Origin: an uncultured Prevotellaceae bacterium
GTDB taxonomy: Bacteria > Bacteroidota > Bacteroidia > Bacteroidales > Muribaculaceae
Length of the DNA: 64,000 nt
Direction: 5' to 3'
NCBI GenBank assembly: GCA_947165675.1
Contig: CAMVBJ010000003.1
Location: forward strand, 1 to 64,000
The position numbers and the translations under genes were made by a program. A model generated the notes under the pieces. The model saw only the letters and a program-made list of their open reading frames with translations, was not told the DNA's origin and did no database searches. Shown here in pieces: positions 7,761 through 16,183 of the stretch (within the stretch, counting starts at the first letter, position 1; every line of letters begins with the position of its first letter).

Positions 7761-9293
7761 TTAGTCCTCGTCGCTCAGGTCAACAGCATAGTAAACCTTC
7801 TTGCCAGTGGGGTAGAAGCCGGTGATGAACATCACCTTGTCGCTGTCGCTGCTGCGCATGATCTGGTTGTAGATGTTCTCAACGTCGTCGCGTGAATCAA
7901 CAGGGATGTTATTGATGTCGGTGATGATAAAGCCGTCGCGAATGCCGGCGTTCTTGAATTTGCCAGCCTTAACGCCCATGACTTTCAGACCCTTGCTGAT
8001 GGCCAGGTCTTCCTTCTCCTCGGTGCTCAGTTCGTTGAAGGCACAGCCCAGCGACATCACGTCACTATGCTTGGTCATCTTGGTGTTGCCCTGGTCATTC
8101 TTGAAGGTAACTGTGGTGTGCCTCAACTTGTTGTCGCGGTAATATTCCACTTCAGCCTTGTCGCCAGGACGCAGCTTGTTCATCTCTTCCTGCATCTCGC
8201 CACTATCCTTGACGCGTGCACCATTGAGCTTGATGATGACGTCACCCTCTTGGATGCCGGCTTCCTTGGCGGCGCCACGGTCGGTGACTTTAGCGACATA
8301 GATACCCTCGTTGGTGGCGGTGATCTTCTCTTCCTTAGCCTTCTCGGCAGTCAGCTCGGTGTACTGGATGCCCAGGACAGCGCGCTGCACGGTGCCGTAT
8401 TGCTTGATGTCGGTGATGACCTTCTTGACGGTGTTGCTGGGAACGGCAAATGAGCATCCGCTGTAGTTGCCCGTCTGGGAATAGATCATCGTGTTGATGC
8501 CGATGAGTTCGCCAGCGGTGTTCACCAGAGCGCCTCCCGAGTTGCCGGGGTTGACGGCGGCGTCATGCTGGATAAAGGCCTTGATGCCACTATTGTCGCT
8601 CGTGTTCATGCCACGGGCCTTGGCGCTGATGATACCTGCGGTGACCGTCGAGTTGAAGCCGAAGGGGTTGCCCACGGCGACACACCACTGGCCCACCTTG
8701 ACAGCGTCACTGTTGCCGAAGGTGATGGCGTGCAGGTCCTTGGCATTGATCTTGATCAGAGCGATGTCGGTCTTCTCGTCGGTACCCACGACTGTTGCAT
8801 TGAACTGGCGGTTGTCGTTGAGGGTGACCTCAAGTTTCTCGGCGCCGTCAATCACGTGGTTGTTGGTGACGATGTAACCGTCGGGGCTGATGATCACACC
8901 CGATCCCATGCCGCGGGGCTGGGGCTCGCTCTTCTGTTGCTGTTGCTGCTGCTTGCGCTGCCCTTGTCCGAAGCCGGGGCCAAAGAAGAACTCAAACGGG
9001 TCAATGAAGCCGCCTTGATACATGTTTTGTTGTGGTGTGGCGTAACTCTTGATGCTGACCACAGTGTTGATGGTGTTCTCGGCAACATCGGTGAAGTCTC
9101 GACTCATGTCAACGGTGCGGGTCGAGGTCTGTACAAATCCGTCATTGGTAGCCGTCTTGCTTTCCTTATTCAATACATAGGTGTCGGTAATCACACCTTT
9201 CTTCTGCAACTCGCTTGTCGCCATCATGGTTGCTGCCGAACCCATCATCGAGGCGGCCACGAGCATAATCGCTAATTTCAAGTTTTTGTTCAT
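7761..9293 (-). CDS. htrA: HtrA/DegP-family periplasmic serine protease
   Basis: This is a 510-residue Do-type protease and chaperone for damaged envelope proteins. An N-terminal hydrophobic segment (residues 6-25) gives export or membrane anchoring. The trypsin-fold triad is H146 (NNHVIDG), D176 (TDIALI) and S252 (NPGNSGGAL). Two PDZ domains follow, at about residues 300-395 and 400-500. A Gln-rich stretch before the protease domain (115-120) corresponds to the flexible LA-loop region. All catalytic residues are intact. It is monocistronic, with a strong promoter at 9370-9399 and a terminator after the stop. Confidence 0.93.
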   Translation of the reverse strand: MNKNLKLAIMLVAASMMGSAATMMATSELQKKGVITDTYVLNKESKTATNDGFVQTSTRTVDMSRDFTDVAENTINTVVSIKSYATPQQNMYQGGFIDPFEFFFGPGFGQGQRKQQQQQQKSEPQPRGMGSGVIISPDGYIVTNNHVIDGAEKLEVTLNDNRQFNATVVGTDEKTDIALIKINAKDLHAITFGNSDAVKVGQWCVAVGNPFGFNSTVTAGIISAKARGMNTSDNSGIKAFIQHDAAVNPGNSGGALVNTAGELIGINTMIYSQTGNYSGCSFAVPSNTVKKVITDIKQYGTVQRAVLGIQYTELTAEKAKEEKITATNEGIYVAKVTDRGAAKEAGIQEGDVIIKLNGARVKDSGEMQEEMNKLRPGDKAEVEYYRDNKLRHTTVTFKNDQGNTKMTKHSDVMSLGCAFNELSTEEKEDLAISKGLKVMGVKAGKFKNAGIRDGFIITDINNIPVDSRDDVENIYNQIMRSSDSDKVMFITGFYPTGKKVYYAVDLSDED

Positions 9294-9369
9294 GTGTTTG
9301 ACGTTTTTGTTAATTTATTGTTGATTTTAATTTTTCAAAGTGTTAATTTTAACTTTTCAAATCTTGTGC

Positions 9370-9399
9370 CAAAAGTACAACTAAAAATGACAAAAACAA
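9370..9399 (-). promoter_or_regulatory. htrA promoter
   Basis: On the minus strand TTG (9397-9399), a 19-base spacer and TACTTTTG (9370-9377) form a textbook Bacteroidetes promoter. The 5' untranslated region is about 70 bases. Confidence 0.8.
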
Positions 9400-9522
9400 T
9401 ACTTTGACACTTTATTTTAAGCTAAATTAATAGCAGGGGCGCATCTTTTTAAATTGTTTTACACTACAGCCTTGCCGTGTAACAAATAATGACATTTTGT
9501 CACCTGCCACTAATTTGCGAAA

Positions 9523-9554
9523 CCGCCCAACCATGGAGAGTCATGGCTGGGCGG
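9523..9554 (-). terminator. Hairpin downstream of folC
   Basis: A 13-position stem (9523-9535 with 9542-9554, one mismatch) closes a six-base loop 22 bases after the folC stop. It is GC-rich, with only a three-base T-run on the minus strand. Confidence 0.6.
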
Positions 9555-9576
9555 TGATGAGGCAGTGAGTGTAGCA

Positions 9577-10908
9577 TTAGCTCTCTAACTTATCATCATA
9601 GCCTATCGCTGTTAGCAGTTCGGCAAGGACATACATGCTGCCACCGATGTAGATCACGTCGCGGGGTAACGCTGCCTTGCGGGCGGCTTCCAGGGCATCC
9701 GACACATTGTTATATATAGTGCCTTTAAGCCCGTGCTGGGTGGCAAGGTCATGCAGCGTGTTGACGGGTAGGGCACGCTTGGTCTGAGCCTGGGTGAAGT
9801 AGTAAGTGGCCTGCTTGGGCAGCAGTGGCAGGATGCCGTTGATGTCCTTGTCGGCCATGAATCCGATGACCATGTGTAATCTGTCATAGGTTTCCTTCTT
9901 CAACTGTTTCATGGCTTGGGTCATGCTTGCCACGTTGTGGGCCGAGTCGCAGATGATCAACGGATCGGTTGCGATTTTCATCCAGCGGCCCATCAGGCCT
10001 GTCGTTTCCACCACTGTGGCAAATCCCTCTCGGATGGCGTCTTCCTTGACGCGATACTTCAATCGTTTCAATATGTTGAAGGCGGTGAGCACAGTGTTGG
10101 CGTTTTCAATCTGGAAATCTCCAGTCAATTCACAATCGATAGTGCCATAGTTGACGGTCTTCAGGCGCAGAATGCCATCCACGTGTTTTGCGCTGATGAC
10201 TTCGGGCTTGTCCTGGGCGAAACGGATGTCGGAATACAGTTGCTTGGCACGATCTTCTATTACCTTCCTGACGTTGTCTTCGGCTCGTCCCACCACCACG
10301 GGCTGCCCGTGCTTGATGATACCTGCTTTTTCGCTGGCGATTTCCTCGATGGTGTTGCCCAGGAATTGTTGGTGCTCAAGCCCGATATTGGTGATGATGC
10401 TCAAGTCGGGTGTGACAATGTTGGTGCTGTCGAGTCTGCCTCCCAGGCCAGTCTCAATCACGGCGACATTGACGTTGCGCCATGCAAAGTAGTCAAACGC
10501 CATTGTCGAGGTCAGTTCAAAGAAGGATGGCTCAAAACCGTTAAGCTTCTTCAGCCTGTACTCGGCAACCCATTGCATGACATAATTGCGGCTGATTTTA
10601 CGGCCATTAACCCTGATGCGTTCCCTGAAGTCTATGAAGTGTGGTGAGGTGAACAGTCCCACACGATAACCGCATTGTTGCAGGCAAGAGGCAAGTAGGT
10701 GGGCTGTGGAGCCCTTGCCGTTGGTTCCCGCGATGTGAATGATGCGGTAACGGCGATGTGGCTCATTGTACAATTTGTCAAGGGCCAGACTTGTATCCAA
10801 CCCCGGCTTGTAACCGGCGCCACCATCGCGTTCAAAGGCTGGTCGCTGATTGAACAAGTATTCAAGCGTACGGTCCCACATGCGGGCTAATTCTTCTTTA
10901 CGTGCCAT
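9577..10908 (-). CDS. folC: Bifunctional folylpolyglutamate / dihydrofolate synthase
   Basis: This 443-residue Mur-ligase-fold enzyme adds glutamate to dihydropteroate and to tetrahydrofolates, using ATP, in the cytoplasm. The P-loop GTNGKGSTAH lies near residue 62, followed by TSPHFIDFRERIRVNG, the folate-contacting loop typical of FolC. The central domain carries NIGLEHQQFLG and EKAGIIK, and the C-terminal glutamate-ligase domain begins around residue 300. Length is normal. It is monocistronic. With folD at 37 kb it covers two steps of folate metabolism. Confidence 0.95.
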   Translation of the reverse strand: MARKEELARMWDRTLEYLFNQRPAFERDGGAGYKPGLDTSLALDKLYNEPHRRYRIIHIAGTNGKGSTAHLLASCLQQCGYRVGLFTSPHFIDFRERIRVNGRKISRNYVMQWVAEYRLKKLNGFEPSFFELTSTMAFDYFAWRNVNVAVIETGLGGRLDSTNIVTPDLSIITNIGLEHQQFLGNTIEEIASEKAGIIKHGQPVVVGRAEDNVRKVIEDRAKQLYSDIRFAQDKPEVISAKHVDGILRLKTVNYGTIDCELTGDFQIENANTVLTAFNILKRLKYRVKEDAIREGFATVVETTGLMGRWMKIATDPLIICDSAHNVASMTQAMKQLKKETYDRLHMVIGFMADKDINGILPLLPKQATYYFTQAQTKRALPVNTLHDLATQHGLKGTIYNNVSDALEAARKAALPRDVIYIGGSMYVLAELLTAIGYDDKLES

Positions 10909-11069
10909 TATGATTGTCTTTTCTATATCTAAAGGTGGTCACTCACTTGTCCAACTATCTATATTGTTATTATAATTCACTGAAACAATATAAAAACATG
11001 AGGGGGCGATACATGGTGGTTAGGATTGTCAATCTTTACCATGATTAGAACCCCATTGAACTGTTGTGG

Positions 11070-11451
11070 AATGCTGAAATTCAGTATGGCTGTAAGCCGG
11101 GTTATGTGCCTGCCGTGGCAGGTGCCTGTCATTTATCTGTCCTGTGCATTGCTGCACCGGTATAGCGTTCTACCCCCCGGCAATGGACGAGCAGCCCTTA
11201 GATGCCGGTATACATGAACTTGCAACTCACAGGTGGTGCGGCGCACTGTGTCACCACAATGCCCGGTGGGCTCTTACCCCGCCTTTTCACCCTTGCCAGT
11301 CCTGTTGAGGGCTGGCGGTAATTCTCTGTCACCTTGACCCTACGGTCGCCCGTAGCTTCCCGTTAGGAAATGTGATGCTCTGCGTTGCCCGGACTTTCCT
11401 CTCGCAACCAATTTGTTAACGAGCGACAAGCCGCCATACTGATTAAGCATT
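11070..11451 (-). ncRNA. rnpB: RNase P RNA (bacterial class A)
   Basis: The catalytic RNA of RNase P is read on the minus strand. The 5' domain contains GAGGAAAGTCCGGGC (minus strand, around 11390-11404), the universally conserved P4 and J3/4 sequence. The 3' part contains the AACCCGGCTTA element (11092-11102) that closes P4. The P1 helix forms between 11433-11451 and 11070-11090 (CAGTATGGC with GCCATACTG, extended by AATGCT/AGCATT). The mature length of about 382 bases is normal. Ends are set from P1 and may be off by a few bases. Confidence 0.95.
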
Positions 11452-11458
11452 CTGAGCA

Positions 11459-11491
11459 CAAAATTATAACAATAATTCAAATCTGTGCAAA
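11459..11491 (-). promoter_or_regulatory. rnpB promoter
   Basis: On the minus strand TTTG (11488-11491), a 21-base spacer and TAATTTTG (11459-11466) place the transcript start at about 11452, exactly at the predicted 5' end of P1. Confidence 0.8.
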
Positions 11492-11718
11492 TTTTTTGAC
11501 ACTTTAACATTAGATTACTATTTTATGGATTCAATTTTTAGTAGGAGCAGGTGTAGTGGACGCCTTATGGCTGATAGCCTTTAAGCCCTGCGAGGGAGCT
11601 AACACTTTTTGTTTAAGGATGATACAATTTTGGCGACATGTTCACGTTATACAATTATACGGAATAATGTATTAGTATGCAGATCTTTTACTTGTGAAAC
11701 TTAAATATTATTAGAGAG

Positions 11719-13437
11719 ATGAGTTTTCTGAAGCGTTTTTCCTTTGCGGACTGGCTCAAGCAGGTGGGAGGCGCATGTCGCCGCTTTCCGGTAGCAGTAT
11801 TGTTGCTCGTGTTTCTCACTGGGTACATCGTGCTCCTGATCCAGCACAATGGAACCCCCACGGATGGTAAATGGAATTTCTTTTTCATTTTTTATCCAGC
11901 CACGGGTTCATTGCTTGCCATTTCGCTCCAGTTGCTCACCGAGGACTTCAAGCACCGTGCTGTGGCTATCGCAACCCAGGTTGTCGTCCATGCTCTGTGG
12001 CTGGGTGTGTCGCTCTACCTGACACAGTTTGAGCGTTTCTCCATGCAGCAGATGGTGGGCGTGAGCGCCACTGTGGTGTCGATGGTGCTCTCGTTGTTCC
12101 TGCTGTGCTTCTACCGCAAGGACGATGACGTGCCCTTTTGGAACTTTGCCCAGCGGCTCTTTGTCGCGCTGGTGGCTGGCATCATGGTCGGTGGCATTCT
12201 CACGTTGGGCATCGTCCTGTTTGTCCAGTCATTAGATTGGCTCTTCGGCATCAACGTTGATGGCTGGTTCCCCTATATCCCCACCTTCTGTTTGGTGCTG
12301 CTGGCTCCCTTGTTGGCCATGAGTCAGATTCCGGCGGGCAAGCAGAAGCGCATTCGCCATGTCGCACCCTACACTGGCTTCAGCAAGGGTGTGGTGCAAT
12401 ACCTGTTTATCCCTCTGTTGCTGCTCTACATGGGCACGCTCTACGTCTATGCCTCCAAGATCCTGCTCACTTGGCAACTGCCCGTGGGGTGGGTGTGCTA
12501 CTTGGTGTCGGCGAGCATGCTGGGCATGGTGATCTTGATATTTGTTACCTATCCTATCCAGCATGAGCAGGGAAATTCCATCTTCAAGCGCTTGACCCGC
12601 TGGCTGCCGCTGGCGATGGTTCCGCTGCTGGTGCTCATGTCGATCGCCATCGGTCGCCGCTTGAGTGACTACGGCATCACGGTGAGCCGCTTCTATGTGG
12701 TGGTGTTCAACGTGTGGTGCTATGCGGTGTGCATCGGCTTGCTGTTGTGCCGCAATCGCCGCATCTGGTGGGTGCCCGCCTCATTTGCCACCCTGTTGAT
12801 GCTCATTTCGGTGGGCCCCTGGAGCATCCCTAACGTGACCGAGCATCGCCTGCTGGACCAGGCGCGCGAGGCTTTCGCGGCATCGGGCTTGAAGCAACTG
12901 CCCCTCAGTGGCGAGCAGTATGAAAAATGGCTCCAGTCGGTTGATGAAAAGGTCGCCAAGTCGATCGACGCCAAACTGGCCTATCTGGAGCGCGATTATG
13001 GCTATGACAGCACCCTTGGCCTACTGGAGAAAGATGCGGTTGTCGGAATCTTCTCCACCGGCATTGATCAAGTCGTCGAGGTATCAGAATCATTACAGTA
13101 CTATAATAGAGGCGAAAACCTGCTGAGAAACGTTGGCATACCACAAGGATATTCACACGTGAGCGCTGCGGGGACTGTGAATCTCGTTGATCAACAGGAC
13201 AACCGCCTCGTGCTGGAAGTGCACGCCTGGATTGGTAAATCGATGAGTACTTATCGCTTTGAGGCCAAGCTCAACCAGTTTGCCGAGCGGGACATCGAGC
13301 GCAGTCGCCACAATACCGTTGAGCCCCTCATCCTTGACAATGGCAGTGCGGCGCTGGTCGTGGATAATTACAGTCTGACGCTCAATGGCGCTTCGGTGGT
13401 CCATGCCAGCATTTCGGGCATCTTGTTCACTCCGTAG
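11719..13437 (+). CDS. DUF4153-family multi-pass membrane protein
   Basis: This 572-residue inner-membrane protein has about ten to eleven hydrophobic helices in its first 375 residues, followed by a soluble C-terminal part of about 200 residues on one side of the membrane. The sequence around GNWNF-like and LLTEDFKHR positions (residues 50-80) matches DUF4153, a Bacteroidales family of unknown function. No transport or catalytic motif is evident. It is alone, diverges from rnpB, and ends at a strong terminator. Base composition shifts towards G+C relative to the AT-rich upstream spacer, as in neighbouring genes. Confidence 0.8.
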   Translation: MSFLKRFSFADWLKQVGGACRRFPVAVLLLVFLTGYIVLLIQHNGTPTDGKWNFFFIFYPATGSLLAISLQLLTEDFKHRAVAIATQVVVHALWLGVSLYLTQFERFSMQQMVGVSATVVSMVLSLFLLCFYRKDDDVPFWNFAQRLFVALVAGIMVGGILTLGIVLFVQSLDWLFGINVDGWFPYIPTFCLVLLAPLLAMSQIPAGKQKRIRHVAPYTGFSKGVVQYLFIPLLLLYMGTLYVYASKILLTWQLPVGWVCYLVSASMLGMVILIFVTYPIQHEQGNSIFKRLTRWLPLAMVPLLVLMSIAIGRRLSDYGITVSRFYVVVFNVWCYAVCIGLLLCRNRRIWWVPASFATLLMLISVGPWSIPNVTEHRLLDQAREAFAASGLKQLPLSGEQYEKWLQSVDEKVAKSIDAKLAYLERDYGYDSTLGLLEKDAVVGIFSTGIDQVVEVSESLQYYNRGENLLRNVGIPQGYSHVSAAGTVNLVDQQDNRLVLEVHAWIGKSMSTYRFEAKLNQFAERDIERSRHNTVEPLILDNGSAALVVDNYSLTLNGASVVHASISGILFTP

Positions 13438-13463
13438 CCCCGTCAGTGATATTTTACTTGCCA

Positions 13464-13511
13464 GGCCCGGAAAAAGTTACCCATGTTGATAACTTTTTTC
13501 GGGCCTTTTTT
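13464..13511 (+). terminator. Intrinsic terminator of the DUF4153 gene
   Basis: A 16-base stem (13464-13479 with 13490-13505, one wobble pair) closes a ten-base loop and runs into six T residues. Confidence 0.9.
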
Positions 13512-13542
13512 GTGCCTGTTTCGAGGCTTGATTGTAATTTTG
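13510..13542 (+). promoter_or_regulatory. Promoter of the secreted protein gene
   Basis: TAATTTTG at 13535-13542 with a TTG at 13510-13512 (22-base spacer). The predicted start near 13549 leaves a leader of fewer than 20 bases and supports the ATG at 13567. Confidence 0.6.
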
Positions 13543-13566
13543 TAGCATCAAATTATTAATGTGCTA

Positions 13567-15546
13567 ATGAACCGTATTTTCTCGATTTTCTTGATGGCCG
13601 TTTTGGCCTTTTCTGCATCAATGGCAGCCAGTGTTGTCACCTTTGACTTCTCGACTGCCGAGGGTATTACCGCCATGGGCTATGACGTGCCCGAACCGAG
13701 TGCGGGCACCAATCTCACCCAGGCCGGCCCCGTGACCGTGGGCGGCGTGACGCTGTCGGCGACCGACGGAGCCACTGCCACGCGCATCTGGAACTCCCAG
13801 GGCAGTTACACGCTGCGCATCTATGTTGATGGCTCAATCACCCTGTCGGTGGGCGAGGGTAGCATTACGGGCATCACCGTCAATGCCGCCAACACGTCCA
13901 ACTTTGACCTCATTGCCGACGTTGGCGACTACAGTGCCGATGGTGCAGTGGGCGCCTGGACAGGCAGTGCCACTGCCGTTACCCTGACCCACGTGGGCAG
14001 CAAGAACGCCCAGGTGGCAAGCCTTGTGGTCACGACCAGTGGCGACGGCCCCGAGGTGGACCCCGAGGACCCCATCGACCCCAATATCTGCAAGCTCGAC
14101 TCGCTGCAGAACCTGGCCTCGCTCGAGGATGGCACGCCATTCCAGTTCATGAGCGACGTCTATGTCAACTACCAGTGGCATGAAAACCTGTGGGTGATGC
14201 AGCTCGATGCCGAGGGCAACGCCATCGCGGGAATCATCTACGGTGACACGGGCAAGGAGTACCGTCTGGGCTCGGTCATCCCCGCAGGATGGACGGCCGT
14301 CAAGAGCACCTTCAGGAGCCTGGTCGAGGCCACCGAGCCTGCCCATTTTGCCAATGCCAAGGACATCCTGTCCGAGGACATGTATTCGGCGTTCGACTGC
14401 ACGGGTTATGTCAATGAAGTGGCTGACCCCGAGGAGGGCTGGACCAACTACAAGGTGAGCTTCGACGGCGTTCGCCTGAGCGAAATCGACAACCGTGGCA
14501 TGTTCACCATCTACAGCGATGAGACCGATATCGACGGAACCCCCATCGAGGCGACGATGACGGGCTTCAACAAGTTTGGCATCGAATATCCCGAGGTTGA
14601 CGACACCGAGCGCTATAGCATCGAGGGCATGATGTCGATCTATAACGGCACGATGGAGCTGTTCCCCATCAGCATCACCAGCGACCCGGGCACCCGCTTG
14701 TGGAAGGTGCTCTACGCTGGCGAGGATGGTGCCCAGTACAAGCTCAACGACACGTTGCTGGTCGTGGCTGCATCTGATGCTGCCGACGGCAAGCTCATCT
14801 ATGTGACCGATAATGTCGAACAGGTCTATTATGACTTGTATGCCGACTGGGGCTACGCCGAGTGGATGGCGTGGTACCCCGACTGGATTGCACTCGATTG
14901 CTCGGGCGATGAGGAGCTGTTTGCCGCCTTGACGGCTCAGCAGGCGCTCGCCCCTGGCACCATCAAGGGCAAGTTGCAGGACCGCTTGACCAATCCGCGT
15001 CTGGTGCTCAACGGCACGCCCCAGCCTCTTGCCATGGAGGAATATCCCATGGTCACCCTGTTTGACTACGACTTGAGCCAGGACCACCTGGCGGCCTTGG
15101 GGCACGAGGTGGGCCGCATCGAGGGCTACTTCTACTACAAGGACGGTGTGCCCTGCCTGTGCAGCGAGCAGGACACCGTGGTTGTGAAGCTCAACTTTGA
15201 CTACGCACCCGAACTTGAGGCGCAGATGGCCTCCAAGCAGGGCTATCAGTTCGCCCTGTTGTCGGTCTTCAAGCTCGACGAGGTGTGGGACGAGAACGCC
15301 CAGTCAGCACCCGCCCGCCGTATCAGTGCCGTTGCCGACGACTACTTCACCAACTATACCGTCTATCCGTTGCAGATCCTGTCCAGCTCATCGGTCAGTG
15401 AGGTGGCGTCAGGCAGGAAGCCCATCGGCGTGAAGTATGTCAGTCCCTCGGGCGTGTCGAGTTCAGCGCCCCACGATGGCGTGAACATCGTTGTCACCAC
15501 CTACGGCGACGGCTCCACCACCACCGTCAAGCGCGTCGTCAAGTGA
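13567..15546 (+). CDS. Large secreted protein with C-terminal GVNIV-type tail
   Basis: This 659-residue exported protein starts with a signal peptide (residues 1-20, ending SASMA). The ATG at 13567 is preferred over a GTG two codons upstream because it has the better signal peptide and fits the promoter. The first 140 residues are beta-rich with many Gly, Thr and Ala. A Pro/Asp/Glu linker near 160 follows, then several beta domains with repeated phrases (for example NLWVMQL and GMFTIYS). The last 40 residues form a conserved-looking tail, GVNIV...DGS...VKRVVK, also seen at the end of the protein at 53379. No enzyme motif is seen. Surface or extracellular location is inferred. Confidence 0.75.
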   Translation: MNRIFSIFLMAVLAFSASMAASVVTFDFSTAEGITAMGYDVPEPSAGTNLTQAGPVTVGGVTLSATDGATATRIWNSQGSYTLRIYVDGSITLSVGEGSITGITVNAANTSNFDLIADVGDYSADGAVGAWTGSATAVTLTHVGSKNAQVASLVVTTSGDGPEVDPEDPIDPNICKLDSLQNLASLEDGTPFQFMSDVYVNYQWHENLWVMQLDAEGNAIAGIIYGDTGKEYRLGSVIPAGWTAVKSTFRSLVEATEPAHFANAKDILSEDMYSAFDCTGYVNEVADPEEGWTNYKVSFDGVRLSEIDNRGMFTIYSDETDIDGTPIEATMTGFNKFGIEYPEVDDTERYSIEGMMSIYNGTMELFPISITSDPGTRLWKVLYAGEDGAQYKLNDTLLVVAASDAADGKLIYVTDNVEQVYYDLYADWGYAEWMAWYPDWIALDCSGDEELFAALTAQQALAPGTIKGKLQDRLTNPRLVLNGTPQPLAMEEYPMVTLFDYDLSQDHLAALGHEVGRIEGYFYYKDGVPCLCSEQDTVVVKLNFDYAPELEAQMASKQGYQFALLSVFKLDEVWDENAQSAPARRISAVADDYFTNYTVYPLQILSSSSVSEVASGRKPIGVKYVSPSGVSSSAPHDGVNIVVTTYGDGSTTTVKRVVK

Positions 15547-15548
15547 TA

Positions 15549-15590
15549 GTGAACAGTTACAGTTAATAGTTAACAGTTAACAGTGAACAG
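15549..15590 (+). repeat. Degenerate AACAGTT tandem repeat
   Basis: Five or six imperfect copies of a six- to eight-base unit based on AACAGTT follow the stop codon of the secreted protein gene. A similar AAACTGA array lies at 34442-34477, in the reverse sense. Confidence 0.5.
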
Positions 15591-15594
15591 ATAT

Positions 15595-15631
15595 GGCATC
15601 CGCTTTCCGCAGCCGAAGGAGAGCGGATGCC
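15595..15631 (+). terminator. Hairpin after the secreted protein gene
   Basis: A perfect ten-base stem (15595-15604 with 15622-15631) closes a 17-base loop about 50 bases after the stop. There is no T-run, so it may stabilise the 3' end or terminate weakly. Confidence 0.5.
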
Positions 15632-15672
15632 TCAGATATTTCAGACCATTCAGTTGTTTATAAAAAAATGGC

Positions 15673-15693
15673 AATGATATAGAAGTTGGCCCA
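15673..15693 (+). repeat. ATGATATAG-AGTTGGCCCA repeat, copy 1
   Basis: A stretch starting at 15673 matches 37103-37123 with two differences in about 21 bases. Both copies lie in intergenic DNA on the plus strand. Confidence 0.5.
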
Positions 15694-15701
15694 TTGGTGG
15701 T

Positions 15702-15727
15702 ATTTCCCGCCCGACAGGGCGGGAAAT
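15702..15727. repeat. GC-rich 11-bp perfect hairpin
   Basis: The arms 15702-15712 and 15717-15727 are perfectly complementary around a GACA tetraloop. The hairpin opens an AT-rich stretch (15728-15770) leading to the 54-codon ORF. Confidence 0.6.
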
Positions 15728-15806
15728 TAATCAAATTAATTTTAAAATTTAATTTTCTTTTAATTTCTCGAAACTTGGCTGCACCTCAGCCATATAAGTA
15801 AACTTA

Positions 15807-15971
15807 ATGGCGTTCGATTTGCACAAGTTTTCCCGTGCGTTAGCACGGTTTGATGCAGAGACGTTTCAGCGCAGGGTCATCTGCTATACCGTTTCCAAAA
15901 AAATTAAATTAAGTTTGAATGATTTTGAGTTGGAATTTGCTGATTTCATCGACCCATTCGGGCATTTTTAG
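15807..15971 (+). CDS. 54-residue ORF in a repeat-like intergenic module
   Basis: An ATG-to-TAG ORF of 54 residues starts 15 bases after a GGCTG/CAGCC hairpin (15777-15791). The protein has a basic first half (FSRALARFDAETFQRR) and an acidic aromatic end (LEFADFIDPFGHF). The composition looks like a folded small protein and not random translation. Its codon use is more AT-rich than that of the flanking genes. The DNA also holds an internal CCGTGC/GCACGG hairpin, so it could instead be a structured RNA or a mobile palindromic element. No family is recognised, and gene status is an inference. Confidence 0.45.
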   Translation: MAFDLHKFSRALARFDAETFQRRVICYTVSKKIKLSLNDFELEFADFIDPFGHF

Positions 15972-16013
15972 TAGATAGAGAAGTAGCCCTCAAATGAAAT
16001 GTTCACGGGAGGG

Positions 16014-16169
16014 TCAAGGGTGGATAACGTAATTGTCATCGGGGAGCGAGGAGACCAGGCTGTCGGCAGCCACGAGGCGGGCGTCATAGCGGGGCGAACC
16101 GCCACATCCCGTGACCACCGCCACAAGCCCCACCAACGTGATGAATAGGATGACTGGTAGCCTGCTCAT
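16014..16169 (-). CDS. 51-residue lipoprotein, possibly the remnant of a longer gene
   Basis: This ORF starts 14 bases after the META-domain gene stop, on the same strand. It encodes a lipoprotein signal peptide (FITLVGLVAVVTGC) followed by only about 30 residues. The mature start, YDARLVAADSLVSSLPDD, resembles the opening of Bacteroidales TPR lipoproteins and sensor kinases, which usually continue for hundreds of residues. It may therefore be a decayed N-terminal fragment, or a genuine short lipoprotein co-transcribed with the META gene. Confidence 0.5.
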   Translation of the reverse strand: MSRLPVILFITLVGLVAVVTGCGGSPRYDARLVAADSLVSSLPDDNYVIHP

Positions 16170-16183
16170 TACCGATGAGGGTG

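Noticed and set aside
11041-11217. 63-codon plus-strand ORF
   Set aside because: It lies within the antisense of RNase P RNA, whose conserved core explains the sequence.
13834-15105. 423-codon minus-strand ORF
   Set aside because: Antisense shadow of the large secreted protein gene, with composition biased to His, Val, Gly and Leu typical of reverse-strand reading.
15807-15971. CRISPR or phage remnant at the repeat-like module
   Set aside because: There are no regularly spaced repeats, no cas genes, integrase or attachment-site duplication nearby.
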